Counted from the stretch's first letter, positions 48,530-58,940 are shown. The stretch is DNA of 64,000 nt from Ignelater luminosus (GCA_011009095.1 VTPC01091271.1:92127-156126), one strand, 5' to 3'. The notes: generated by a model from the letters alone, not told the origin. Made by a program: numbers and translations.

Positions 48530-49723
48530 CACATGGGCTGAAAAGTCCCAGGCCTAACAAATAGATGGCGCTAGTTCTATTGCATTCACCGCTTTTTCAG
48601 TTAGTACTAACCTTCAAAAGACAGCTGTTAAAATTTCATGATATTCTATTCATTATTTTGTGAGTTATTGTGCTAAGAGTGACGCTACTTTTGTTATTTT
48701 CAAAACAATGGATCAAAAACAAGTTCGTGTTTTAATTTTACACTGCTTCTTGATGGGAAAAATACCGTTCAAGCGAAGCAATGGCTCGAAAAGTGTTATG
48801 GGGACTCCGCTCCATCAGAAACAACAATAAAACGTTGGTTTGCTGACTTCAAACGTGGTCGTAGAGACACCGATGATGCAGAACGCAGTGGACGTCCAAA
48901 TGAGGCGGTAACACCAGAAAACATCAAAAAAATCCACAAAATCGTTTTGAACGATCGAAAAGTGAAGTTGCGTGAGTTAGCTGACATTGTAAAGATATCA
49001 AAAGAACGTGTTGGCTTTATATTGCATGAGCATTTGACTATGAGAAAGCTCTGCTCACAGTGGGTGCCGCGTTTGCTCACTGTTCACCAAAAACAAGAAC
49101 GTGTTGATGTTTCTGAGCAGTGTTTGGCCATATTTAAACGTAACAAACCGGAATTTTTGCGTCGATATGTGACAATGGATGAAACATGGATCCATCACTT
49201 CACTCCGGAATCAAAACGATCTTCATCTGAGTGGACAGCAACTGGCGAACCTCGTCCAAAGCGACCGAAAGCGCAACAATCGGCTGGAAAGGTTATGGCC
49301 TCGGTATTTTGGGATGTGCGTGGTGTAATATTCATCGACTATCTTGAGAAAGGAAATACCATCAACAGTGAATATTATATAGCGTTATTGGAGCGTTTGA
49401 AGGCCGAAATTGCAAAGAAACGACCGCATATGGCAAAGAAAAAAAAATTTTGTTTCATCAAGACAACGCACCGTGTCACAAGTCAATCAAAACAATGGCA
49501 AAACTACATGAATTGAACTTCGAATTGCTCCCACATCTACCGTATTCGCCAGATTTGGCTCCCAGCCACTACTGGCTGTTCGCAGACCTAAAAAAAAATG
49601 CTTACCGGTAAGAAATTTCGCTCGAATGAAGAGGTTATCGCTGAAACTGAGTCCTATTTTGAGGCAAAAGATAAATCGTTCTACAAAAGTGGTATTGAAA
49701 TGTTAGAGCGGCGCTGGAATGAT
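48530..49723 (+). mobile_element. mariner element, right end missing
   Basis: The left terminus CATGGGCTGAAAAGTCCCAG is the form of a well-known insect mariner lineage. Homology to that lineage ends at the last transposase codons near 49720 (RRWND), where sequence turns to unrelated A/T-rich DNA, so the last residues, the 3' UTR and the right TIR are gone. Compared with the copy at 14.26 kb it is a different and older mariner. Confidence 0.8.
48708..49723 (+). pseudogene. mariner transposase, frameshifted
   Basis: ATG at 48708 gives MDQKQVRVLILHCFLMGK; one base is missing in the A run near 48761, and the frame continues as TVQAKQWLEKCYGDS, then RWFADFKRG (first HTH), VKLRELADIVKISKERVGFI (second HTH), the first catalytic Asp in VTMDETWIHH (49178-49180), and KVMASVFWDVRG. 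An extra base in the A run at 49437-49447 precedes the second Asp in HQDNAPCH (49462-49464). Thirty-five codons later, where the third Asp of DD34D belongs (APSDYWLF), the codon is CAC, His (49567-49569). A third shift in the A run at 49589-49599 precedes MLTGKKFRSNEEV. So the copy is inactive by at least three frameshifts, one catalytic substitution and a 3' truncation. Confidence 0.85.
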
Positions 49724-50640
49724 TTTAACTATTCCTTCGTTTGTAGTTTTCTTATTATAAAAAACCACATTTTTGCACAAAAATGCTAGTCACTTGAACA
49801 TTCAGTATCGAAGACACAAATTAAATTAAACAGTACATTTTATTTGCTGTACATAGAAACAGCTCGTTACCTTGGGCATATTACTTTGAAAATATCCAGA
49901 ATTGGGCAAATTAAAATTGCTATTACCATGGATGACAATAATTTGTAGCAGGTGTTCTTGCTCGAAAAGCTTTCACACAACTGTAAACGTACTTACTGGG
50001 TAATATTCATTTGATTATATTTAGTACTTGATTAGAGTATATTGTTTCATAAAATATATGACATATATTGACTTGCAAAAGTGAGAAATTCGTTTAGTTT
50101 GCATTCTCTACTGCATATTAAATGTCGAGTTATATTATTTTGGTAAATAATATCATCGAAGTACATATTGTACATATTACATACATGCATTTAGATAAAA
50201 CATATGAACAATAACCTTTCTGCCTGTAGTATAACCACAAGCTTGTGGTTTTGATGGAACAACTACTTGGCTAGATTTTATTATTTTGTTTCGGTACTTA
50301 CAAGTCATGTTCTTCGGTTAGGTATTTTTTTAAGTATGTTGAGAATGTGAAAAACCTTATACACTGTAACGAGATTATTTCGTTTTAGGGCCGAACTCTT
50401 TATGTATTTTGTTTATATCAGTATATTTATTGATCGATTACAGATTAAAAATTTCTGATTCATTGAAAACGTTTATTAAAGCTGAACGAAGTGGAAAGTG
50501 ATAAGTCAATAATAAATAAACTGACTTTCATGATGAAAACAAAGAACAAACAAAAACAGGTGTTAACTGTTTTGCTGTTTCAAAAATATTGTGAAATCGT
50601 AAGAAATATGTTGGTTTTATGAAGCAGACGAGACAATTTA
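49724..50640. other. A/T-rich intergenic DNA, nothing recognised
   Basis: No gene or repeat boundary. Confidence 0.4.
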
Positions 50641-50644
50641 AATA

Positions 50645-50830
50645 AAACCTATGAACGACCCGCGACAGAATCTGCACAAGGTCGATGAGAGGGATGTCGC
50701 GAATCGCGCTGTCTGTGACATCACTGCCCTAGCCCGTACAATGCCACTGCTTGCGTCACACGACATTGCTGACAATGACACTTGTATACTGCATCCACTT
50801 GCCTGTGTTATCTTTCGTTATTGTGTTTTT
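50645..50830 (+). other. GC-rich patch with a 61-codon ATG frame
   Basis: The frame 50651-50836 starts MNDPRQNLHKVDERD and is CpG-rich (CGCGACAG, GTCGCGAATCGCGC), unlike its flanks. It has a TGACATCA CRE-like site near 50718. I cannot recognise the peptide. A small exon, a microprotein or a regulatory island are all possible. Confidence 0.25.
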
Positions 50831-50836
50831 ATATAG

Positions 50837-51180
50837 GTTTAAACGTATTACATAACGAAATTGATGATACATGTTGTATTAATTAACATGTTATTTTATT
50901 ATAATACAAAGGGACTATTATTCAGGTTGCACTTGCTAAAAAATAGAGATTAATTTTGTTTAAATTTTATAATAAATGAGGTTTATTATGTTCAAGGAAA
51001 ATATAAACAATTTGTAATATGGAAAATTTCCATTACGATACCCTGATAATAAATAAATTCTTTATATAAATGTAGGTACACAAAATTCATTGCTTTGTGT
51101 CCTATTTTACTAAATACCAAATAATGAATTGAAAGTAGTATACACTAAACATAAAAATTCGACAATTATTCACTGTTACA
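50837..51180. other. A/T-rich intergenic DNA, nothing recognised
   Basis: No gene or repeat boundary. Confidence 0.4.
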
Positions 51181-51183
51181 TTT

Positions 51184-51391
51184 TGAATCGTGCAGGTGCA
51201 CCTACGATTCTGGATAAATAAATAATAATAAGTATTCAAGTTAGGTGGCATGTCCGTGTGGGCATCTTTGTCGCATTTTCTGCTTATAAACCAGACAAAC
51301 ATGAATTCTCGTGCGGGCAAGTTTTAGTAGTTGCAGTTACACCTGTCTACAGCTTTAAACTATAGCAGGTGCATCGCCGATTATACACCTG
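51184..51391. promoter_or_regulatory. Cluster of CAGGTG E-boxes
   Basis: Four CAGGTG/CACCTG hexamers occur at 51193-51198, 51340-51345, 51366-51371 and 51386-51391. The first lies in the 10-base palindrome AGGTGCACCT, itself framed by GAATCGT / ACGATTC inverted arms. CAGGTG is the core site of Snail/Scratch/ZEB-type zinc fingers and some bHLH proteins in animals. A homotypic cluster suggests an enhancer; no frame is present. Confidence 0.4.
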
Positions 51392-53870
51392 TCTCTTCTT
51401 TGCCAGACAAAACCAACGGTCGATATTTAATGTGAATATAATTTCTGGTTAAAATTATTATTAATCTTATTAAAATAACAGAATATTTAGGAAAGACGAA
51501 TAAATAAATATCTAATAAGCATAGTTTTAAGATAAAAATTTTATTTTAGGAAGATGTTCAGTTGTGTTTATTGGAAATTCTATTTTACTTTTCATAACCT
51601 CTCTACCTCTCATGATTTGAATGGATAGAAGGTTAATCCGTTCATGGTAATGAATTGCATACTTGTTGCGTCGTTCTACAATATTAAATGCATTATGAAT
51701 GTCACTCTTAGGTGCACGTGCTCATGTCAATAATGCATATTTAAACAGATAAGATCATCAATAATATCTTTTACATAAGACTGCTGATAATGAATTAATA
51801 AGAAAGGCTTCACTTCACTGCAATTGTGCAATTCACTCAGGTTCGAAAGTAGGAAACATAAAAAGGGGAAAATAATTAGTAAAATATTATCTGATTACGG
51901 AAAAACAGAAAAGTTTACGATTAGATTATCTAAGAGAGGGGTGCATTAGAATGCAAAAAATATTTATATTTGTGTTTTTCATTTTTAATTACCTATATCT
52001 GTATTCAAACTATAATTCTTTGTTTAAATTTATGTTGAATATTATTTCTGCTTTGTCATCAAGCATCAAATAACTTGTTCATATTTTCAAAAGTTTTTAA
52101 TTTGCTTCCACATCTATTGTTTAACGATTTTAAAATCTAATTTGTATTGTTTATTCATCATGCTGGTTTTGCAGCTCAGTAAAAATGGATGATAATGTTC
52201 ATAGCGTTTATATTTTTTTTCTATAAGACGTTACCCGGTTACCCATTCGATGCAATTATACACATTTTTGCACAAGAAATAATGTTACATCGAACATCAT
52301 GTATTTTCCCAATTCTGAGCACTGACTGCTGGGTCATATAGTACTCCGACCTCGATTCCAGACCCCAGAAATTTCTTTCCTATCCCATGTTTGAACACAA
52401 GTCGGTTCGGTATACCTTCATTCTGTATTTGCGTTTATAATGTTAGTTCACTTATTCCGCAATAGATTTTTCTTGTCAAGAAAGTATTTTAAAACTTTCT
52501 TTGTTATATTTTAGTTTTTGCTTATTGTATTCCATTAAGGAATCAAGCTATGTTCTTGTATTCCGCCATTTGCGGGTTACCTTGTATGTATTTCTGAAGA
52601 GAGGGCTGTGTACAAAATTGCTAGTCAGGGTGAGACTTAATGGTCATGTTGAGAATCTAGCCTACACAAAAATAGAGATGTTTTCGAAAAAACCAAGCAT
52701 TCAGCTCAATTACTCAAATTCCAAAACTAATTAATTTTGGTCTAGATCAACAAGCGCCTATCATTGAAGTCACGTTGCTACGTCCAAAGATCTAGTAACA
52801 GACCGTAAAGTGAAGACCTTTAGAATCTTATTGAGCTTTGTTTACATAAAATTCCAGTCGACGGATACCAAAATGTTTATATTAAATAACCACAAACAAG
52901 AAAGAGAATGCCATGTCCTGGGGTTCTTTTTATTGGCCAGGCTTTTGTAATTCCAATGTACAAACACAATAATCAGTTTAACGAATCACTGGAATGGCAT
53001 CTGGAAGCTGCCGAAACTTAACAAAACTTGTTTATTTTCACCCACAACTGATGCTCTCTGCATGGAAAAAATTCAGAATCCTCACAGGATGGCCCGAGAC
53101 TTTGTCCCTAGGCTGCTTACTGCTTAGTCAGTAATGTTTCCCATTCGGCTGTCGTCGAATATTATTGATCGAAAATCATTGTACGTATGACCTAACTTGT
53201 ATACAAACCCAATGTAAAATATTGATTCTGCTCTGCGTTTCCAGGTGGAATTCTGAGAAATGTAATTACTAGTTTTGATTTGTCTGGGTACTGCCACTCT
53301 GCAGAGCATTGTATCAAAGGGGTACTTAAAATATCTGAGTCCTGAAAGTTGTTGAAGACATATCTGGTAAAGAAGTTTTTCCAGCATTTTCTTAATTTTA
53401 TGAAGGATAAGAAGAGTTTAGCTCGTATTTCCATTGAACGTGTCAAAATCGGTTCTTTCTAATTTTTCAGTTTTTATTTGAAGGAAAACGTCGTCAACCC
53501 ATTATCGTAAGGTCATCGACATTATATTTTTCAATCTTCTTGCCTACGTGACTTTTTACATTTATAGTCTACACACTAAAGTAAATGTAAATTTAGAACC
53601 TCTCAGTTTGAAGATTGTGGTTGTAGTTCGATTGTTTATACGGTTTGCTGAGCTTTAAATTTGTATAATTAGTCTTGCCTTATAAAGCCTAGTTGAGCTT
53701 ACAACCAGTTTCTGACTTTTATTTATGGTTCAACAGAATAGTACCATAAGCTTGTCAGACTTGTGTCACAAGATGAGAAGGAGGTGCACATGCTATAGAA
53801 AATAAGAAGAGTAATCAAACTAAAGCTGTAAGTAAATAGTATAATACTTGCATAGCCGTAGTCATAGTCA
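51392..53870. other. Intergenic DNA, nothing supported
   Basis: Short frames at 52501-52734 (plus) and 53446-53124 (minus) show no domain. The 53.1-53.45 kb minus frames (for example RIPPGNAEQNQYFTLG) may be an old transposon piece but are not recognised. Confidence 0.35.
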
Positions 53871-53884
53871 TAGTGGGTAAAACC

Positions 53885-54065
53885 CAATCTTGGGGTAGTG
53901 CAGGTGGCAAAGTCTGATTGTGGGTCGCAAGTGCCCAGGTTGAGGGCAAATTTCGAGTCGCTGTAGCTAGCCTGGCGAAAGACAAGGCCTGATATTGCGC
54001 TATTGCTAGTGGATTGGTGAAGGGCCAAGATAAAATTTGGAATAGGTTAAAGCTGGATTTTAGGC
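53885..54065. repeat. Degenerate ~42-bp minisatellite, locus 3
   Basis: Four diverged units (starting near 53895, 53928, 53958 and 54000) have the core (GTC)GCAAGTGCCCAG / GCTGTAGCTAGCCTGGCGAAAG / GCTAGTGGATTGGTGAAGG, matching the array at 490-1165. It ends with GATTTTAGGCC. The 101-codon minus frame over it is a by-product. Confidence 0.65.
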
Positions 54066-54400
54066 CAGTGACAGATTAAATTATGCAAATCAAAACGCAA
54101 CATGCTGTAACTGTTGATCTTGCTGTACTTGAGAAAATTATTGGGTAACCCGTTATAATTAAAAACGAGGCATACTTTTTATTAGTTTTCCTGAGAAAAA
54201 ACGTTTATGGACGTCCAACACACTTTAAAGATGCAGCAGAATCCATTCATCCTAGAGAGTCAAGTTAAGTTTAGGAATATTTTTCAAATCAACAATCCTG
54301 CTCTTCTTTATTAGATAAATTTTACGGTTAGTGGTTGCTGGCTGATCTTGCATTGAAGAATGAGTTTGGAGAAGATATTATTTTTAGTCATTAAACCAAA

Positions 54401-54615
54401 AAAAGATCGAGCGAAAAAAATTTCGGAGTTTTGAAACAGAGTTGTTCGTTGGTGTCTAGTGTACAACATACTAAAAGTCCCCGTGGTGGGGGTGAGCGGG
54501 AGGTTGGGGGCCGTTAAAAGTGATTCTTTACGCTTTTTCTCAAATATCTCCGAAACTATCGGTTCTGGCAAAAAACACTCCATATACAAAATTAAAGTAG
54601 ATACCATTTTTGCAG
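54401..54615 (+). repeat. Left arm of a long inverted repeat flanking the hAT nest
   Basis: Contains GAGCGAAAAAAATTTCGGAG, GTGTCTAGTGTACAACATAC, TAAAAGTCCCCG, a G-rich GGTGGGGGTGAGCGGGAGG stretch and CAAAAAACACTCCATATAC. All recur in the same order, inverted, at 58750-58940. The arms are about 75-80% alike by eye and probably are the long TIRs of a non-autonomous element into which the hAT inserted. Confidence 0.7.
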
Positions 54616-54854
54616 ATGTGCAGCGGGTTGTGAGGGACGATGCGAATGTCGAAAGGTTGGGATAAAATGCACTTTAATCTGCAGCAACTGTTAGAGAACT
54701 TGTGCAAATGGAATTCCGTCAGAAGATGAGGAGCTCGATGAGGAGTTTTAACCCGAAAAAGATCACTAGTGATCTAACAGTGATTTAGATTTTAAGGAAA
54801 GATGTGATTTTAAAAAATTACATGTATATAACATAAATGTAGTTTAAATAAATA

Positions 54855-54862
54855 TATATATA
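54855..54862. repeat. hAT target-site duplication, left copy
   Basis: TATATATA, the same 8 bases as at 58657-58664. Eight-base duplications are the hAT hallmark. The local sequence is itself a TA run, so the match is slightly less telling than a complex octamer. Confidence 0.7.
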
Positions 54863-54973
54863 CGGGGCCGGCGCTAGGGTTTTGGCCGCCCCTGGGCAAA
54901 ATTTATTCGGTTACCCTAGATTCTAATAGATCTAGATCTTACCATTTTGTCTGCTAGGCTGTAACTAGAATTG

Positions 54974-54984
54974 CTGTCTAGTAG
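54974..54984. repeat. LINE target-site duplication, left copy
   Basis: CTGTCTAGTAG, repeated exactly at 56556-56566. Eleven bases flanking both ends of the LINE are good evidence for target-primed insertion. Confidence 0.8.
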
Positions 54985-54986
54985 TA

Positions 54987-55761
54987 GGATCGGGGTGCTC
55001 TATTTTTCAATGCGAACTATTGGCTATTAGAGAGGCATTAAAGTACATTAGGGAGAATAATTTTGCATTTAGGGAATGTACTTTAAATAGTGATAGCAGA
55101 TCGGCATTATCGGCGTTACAGGGAATGCGGCAACCGACAAAATTACAGGCGGAAACATGGAATTTATATAGGGAACTGTTCGACTCGGTTAGAATTAGAT
55201 TTAGATGGGTAAAAGCGCATGTAGGAGTGATAGGCAATGAAAGAGCAGATGAATTAGCTAAGCAGGCAGCTGCAGAAGTAGGAATTAGGGAAATATTTAA
55301 CGTTGCCCCTAGATCATTAGTTAAATATAGGATTAGGCAAAATTTAAAGGAGATTTGGAACGATAGATGGAAAAAAGGCAACAACAGGTAGATTAACACA
55401 AAAATTTGTTCCAGAAGTAGAATTAATGAAGACAATTGGGAGATTAGATAAAGACGTAGTACAGCTGCTAACAGGACATGGGAATTTTAGGTCTTATTTA
55501 GTTAAAATAGGTAAATTAGACGAGGGTGAAATAGGATGTACATGCGGAGAGGGTGAAGAAACAGCAGAACACGTATTATTCACGTGTAGGTTAGAAAGTA
55601 GAGCTAGGGAAATAGGAAATAGAAATTTAATTAAAATAGGTTATAGGTGGCCATCGAATATAGATGAGGTAGGTAGTTTAAGTAATAGAATAGAATGGTG
55701 GGAAGAGTTAAAACGATACGCTAAAAAAGTAGATAGATTGAAGGCCCCGACTCAAATTTAG
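54987..55761 (+). pseudogene. LINE ORF2 C-terminus: RNase H domain and Cys/His knuckle
   Basis: The frame starts at GCSIFQCELLAIREAL with the RNase H catalytic Glu, then LNSDSRSALSAL with the catalytic Asp, then FRWVKAHVGVIGNERADELA with the His-and-Asp block. RNase H would degrade RNA in the RNA-DNA hybrid during retrotransposition. A one-base frameshift near 55372-55378 separates it from the tail, which reads VVQLLTGHGNFRSYL and then GCTCGEGEETAEHVLFTC, a C-x-C-x8-H-x4-C knuckle typical of I/R1-type ORF2 ends. The stop is TAG at 55759. Apart from this shift the frame is clean. Confidence 0.8.
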
Positions 55762-56555
55762 AAATTTATAGGCATATAAAATATCATTTTTAATCCCCTC
55801 GACACGCCCTACTGCCTTCCTACCGACGAAACCGACCCACCACCGACGCTTAACCCCGCGGGCTTCGCCTCGAGAGACTATCCTATGGAACTCGAACTCG
55901 CCACGGATCGCCCGTCTAGCAACCTCGCCTGAGTAAGAGGGCTGCCCGGGGCTTCCAAGGGAGCGGGGCTTCTGGCAACAATGGAGCTAGACGCCCTGTC
56001 CGACGTCGGGCCGTTCGTCACGCAGATACGTCTCGTTGCCGGCTTCTGAGACGTTGGCTAGGTACCCTGACGAAGCAGCAATCCCGGACCGGTCGGGCCA
56101 GCTAGCGAAAGACGAGCGAAAAATGTCAGGAGAGCGCGACCGGGAAAGGAGAAGAGACGACGCCAACGGCGACAAGGCGAAAGTCGGTGGGTCGGAGGAC
56201 TCGGGGGAAGGGACCGGAACGTAAACAGGGGATTTATAATAAACAGTAGGCCTTAAAGTATCAAATAGGCAAAGAAGCAGTACGGTAGAGCGACCCTCTA
56301 CGGCTCGGTGCGACTTCTTTTATTAAATAAGTAAGATAGGGTCAGAGGGGATAGGGGTTGGCGGGCTTCCTTTCGCTAAGCGGTTCTGGACCGCTTTGAG
56401 ATGAACTAATTAATTGAGCAAGTTTATTAATAGCATGATTATTATTATTACAAGCATAGTAGAGAATGTAATGTCGACGAATTAACGTATGATGGAACGT
56501 TCTCTACGATGTATTGCGTTATCCTAATCGGATCTCGTAAACTTTCTAAATTTAC
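55762..56555 (+). other. GC-rich 3' UTR of the LINE
   Basis: The first 580 bases are strongly GC- and CpG-rich (for example CCGACGAAACCGACCC, GCGGGCTTCGCCTCGAG), in sharp contrast to the ORF before it and the host DNA after it. The two overlapping 62-codon frames at 55987-56224 are products of this composition. The last ~150 bases are A/T rich. Confidence 0.65.
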
Positions 56556-56566
56556 CTGTCTAGTAG
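56556..56566. repeat. LINE target-site duplication, right copy
   Basis: Exact copy of the 11 bases at 54974-54984, immediately after the LINE 3' end. Confidence 0.8.
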
Positions 56567-56604
56567 ACTATGCATTCTTAAAAAAAAAGCAAGAACACCA
56601 GTAA

Positions 56605-56725
56605 ACTGGCCCTTTGACTCGACAACTTTTATCTCATTTAACCGACTTCGTATCTCTTACCCTTTACGAGATTTCAATGGTGAACCTCGAATTTTAGACA
56701 CACTTATCAGATCTTTTTTAACTGC
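56605..56725 (+). repeat. Fragment resembling the DUF4817-mariner right end
   Basis: TCTCATTTAACCGA followed by TATCTCTTACCCTTTACGAG aligns with the stretch at about 7873-7912 downstream of the transposase there; about 24 of the next 34 bases agree after the exact 14-base start. It lies between the LINE and the hAT transposase, so it is either a nested end or a shared ancestral motif. Confidence 0.4.
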
Positions 56726-56798
56726 ATGTCCTCCGAGTTATGCACTCCGTGTGTCAAGGTCAAGAAAAGTCCAAAATAAATAATCCAGAAGGAGCTTA

Positions 56799-58230
56799 TT
56801 AAATGTGTACCTTTCTTGTCTTCATTGACACAAATGTATCAATAACGAAGTTGAAATCAGTCTTTGCAGCTCCTTCCCTTTCAATACTCAGTATAGCAAG
56901 ATCGCATAATCGATTTTGATCCATGGAGGCTCTCACATAATTTAAAATTAATTTTAATTTGCTGAAAGATCTCTCACAGCTAGCAATGGTTACAGCAATT
57001 GTTAACCTTACTTAGATCGCTATACGAAAATTTAGAAATACGCTCTCATCTTCATATTGCACAATAAATTGCAGAACTTTTTCAGGTCTTGATATCTTAA
57101 GCAACATTCTGAAGTCCAAAATTTTTTCGTATAGTTGTTGACCATCAACATCGCAGTTGTAAAAATTTCCCAAATTTTCGCATTTTAGTTTTAAGACGTC
57201 ACTGTCACTCCTGTGAGACAATCCTTCAAGGTCAAGTAGAAACCCAAACTTCTTGTCCGTTTCATGCAAACGAGTGAACCTACCAGCCATTTCCGTAGGA
57301 AGATGGTTAGTTGTTCCCTTCATGACTCTTTCAATTTCCTGTTTAGCTGTTAGTCCGGCATCGGTCGATGTTTCACGAGTCATTCTTTTCTTTCGTCTTG
57401 GTCGTTTTTCGGTTTTAAGATTCCAATCTTGACAGAGTCTAAATTCAACTTCTAGAGCTTCAGTTACCAAAGTTTCTCTTTCATCGTGAAAATGATCTCT
57501 GGAGCTTTCAAATCTGAGGCAGTATCGTGGAAGTCCATGTTCGGATCTTGCAGTCGTTTTTGAACCCGTTCAATAGGAATGAGTACTTTATCCCAAAAAC
57601 CTAGTCAGAAGATCGTGACTTAACATACGGTTCTACAACTGTCTAGCTTCACTTCTTGGTTCACTAGTCTCATGTGTACCGTCCATCATGATCTGGAGAA
57701 CTTGAAGTATATCGTCAAGTCTTGTTATAGACTCCGATTTAAGAACTGTAGGCAAAGCGTTTTTGAGTTTTTTCCAGCGTTGAGTTGACGAGGAAAAAAA
57801 TACGTAGAGAGCTTGAATCGTCCCAAAAAATGTTACCATTATTGCGTCCTGTTTGGCTGCGTGTACATCAACCAAGTTGAGTGAGTAGTTATCACAGTTC
57901 ACAAACACTGCCAGATGGATCTTCTTATTTATTCTTTCCTAAACACCACTTTTGCGTCCAGCCATCACAGCAGCGTTATCATAGCACTGTGGTCGACAAC
58001 TCTGCAAGTCTATTTTATCTTTTTCTAACTGATTCAAGATGGTCTCAACTAAGTTCTTAGCATCTTTCAGGTTCATCTGAATAAAACCAAGGAAGGATGC
58101 GAACTGTTTCTTGTTTCAAAATAGACTTCCACATATCTTATTATTTCTGAAACTTGCTCACCATATGCCTGATCAGGAGTCGAATCGAACATGAGACCGA
58201 AGTACTTAGCTTTACGAATTTTTACGCCCA
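56799..58230 (-). pseudogene. hAT transposase (DUF4371-type), N-terminus missing
   Basis: Read on the minus strand from about 58220: AKYFGLMFDSTPDQAYGEQV and EIIRYVEVYFETR (DUF4371-like core with the first catalytic region), then in shifted frames FLGFIQMNLKDAK, CRPQCYDNAAVMAGRKSG (second catalytic Asp region), VNCDNYSLNLVDVHAAKQD, FFSSSTQRWKKLK, LARFTRLHETDKKFG-type middle pieces (57470-57012), and finally the hAT dimerisation block ASCERSFSKLKLILNYVRAS with a stop at 56801-56799. It has several frameshifts and stops. The usual TTF or BED zinc finger is absent: upstream of 58220 the sequence is a hAT terminus, so the 5' third was deleted. The enzyme excised and reinserted its element. Confidence 0.8.
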
Positions 58231-58327
58231 AGTTAAAGATGGATGCTACATAGCAAGCCAAATGGCACCCCTTCCCATTGGCGCCCAAGGCACGTGTCCT
58301 GCCTGCCACACCCTAGATACGCCACTG
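58231..58327 (-). mobile_element. Internal hAT-style terminus
   Basis: On the minus strand the sequence CAGTGGCGTATCTAGGG starts at 58327 and continues through GGGCGCCAATGGGAAGG toward the transposase. This is a common hAT 5' end and differs from the outer termini at 54863 and 58656. Its partner was not found. Confidence 0.5.
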
Positions 58328-58644
58328 TATTTATGTTAGGATAAAAGAAAGTATTTACTACAGGATGTTAGTTTACGGTGCTTCTAATACTTCCACAGTT
58401 TTACTAGTTATACCTACTTAAAGGGAGAGAAAAGTGCGCCTAACAAATAAATTCAACGGTTATTGGTTGCTGGTAGTCGGTTTCCATAAATTATTATACC
58501 GTATAGCTTATCTTTAGTGTACAGTTTTATATAATTTTTATTTATATTTTTAATCAATGTAATATTATTTTAGTATTAAAATTTTTTGCTGGTTTTGAAT
58601 TCTGGCTGCCCCAAAAACTTGGCTGCCCGCTCGCCCTACCGGTT
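58328..58644. other. Right flank of the outer hAT, noncoding
   Basis: A/T-rich, no frame; presumably interior of the outer hAT element between its right terminus and the inner hAT-style end. Confidence 0.4.
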
Positions 58645-58656
58645 ACGCCGGCCCTG

Positions 58657-58664
58657 TATATATA
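58657..58664. repeat. hAT target-site duplication, right copy
   Basis: TATATATA directly after the right terminus CCGGCCCTG. Confidence 0.7.
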
Positions 58665-58749
58665 CTAAATAAGTTTCTCCCCAGTTTAAAAACTCTCTGC
58701 TCTGTATCTTCAAAATTATTAACCCTACATCAGAATGAATACAACCTTT

Positions 58750-58940
58750 TTTATAAGAAATGTTGTCTTCTTTAATTTTGTATATAGAGTGTTTTTTGCT
58801 AGAACTGATAGTTCTTTAAACGGGCCCCCCACTCCCGTTCACCCTCCACCTCCGGGGACTTTTAGTATGTTGTACACTAGACACTAACGAACAACTCTGC
58901 CAAGTTTCAAAACTCCGGGATTTTTTCGCTCGAAAAATCT
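58750..58940 (-). repeat. Right arm of the long inverted repeat
   Basis: Reverse complement carries the same ordered blocks as 54401-54615: GAGCGAAAAAATCCCGGAG, GTGTCTAGTGTACAACATAC, TAAAAGTCCCCGGAG, and CAAAAAACACTCTATATAC. The GTGTCTAGTGTACAACATAC block is identical in both arms. Confidence 0.7.

Larger units (their letters stand above)
54985..56555 (+). mobile_element. 5'-truncated LINE (I/R1-like, RNase H-bearing)
   Basis: A non-LTR retrotransposon copy whose 5' part is missing: it begins inside the RNase H domain of ORF2, continues to the ORF2 stop at 55759-55761 and then a strikingly GC-rich 3' untranslated region of about 800 bases. It has no poly-A tail at its 3' junction. The exact 11-base duplication on both sides sets its limits and shows it inserted as a truncated cDNA. 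Few coding lesions suggest a fairly young insertion. RNase H plus a terminal Cys/His knuckle points to the I superfamily (R1, LOA or I clades); the clade is undecided. Confidence 0.8.
54863..58656 (-). mobile_element. hAT transposon with nested LINE
   Basis: The left end CGGGGCCGGCGCTAGGG is mirrored on the right by ACGCCGGCCCTG (58645-58656), with more distant similarity inward (GGCCGCCCCTGGG against GGGCAGCC). Flanking 8-base duplications support the limits. Removing the LINE insertion leaves about 2.2 kb, holding a decayed transposase on the minus strand. A second hAT-style terminus (CAGTGGCGTATCTAGGG on minus, outer end at 58327) lies inside the right part, so another hAT may have inserted or recombined here, and the transposase may belong to that one. 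Confidence 0.75.

Noticed and set aside
53723-54028. 101-codon minus frame
   Set aside because: Produced by the third minisatellite locus.
55987-56224. Two overlapping 62-codon frames on opposite strands
   Set aside because: They lie in the GC-rich LINE 3' UTR, where stops are rare by composition.
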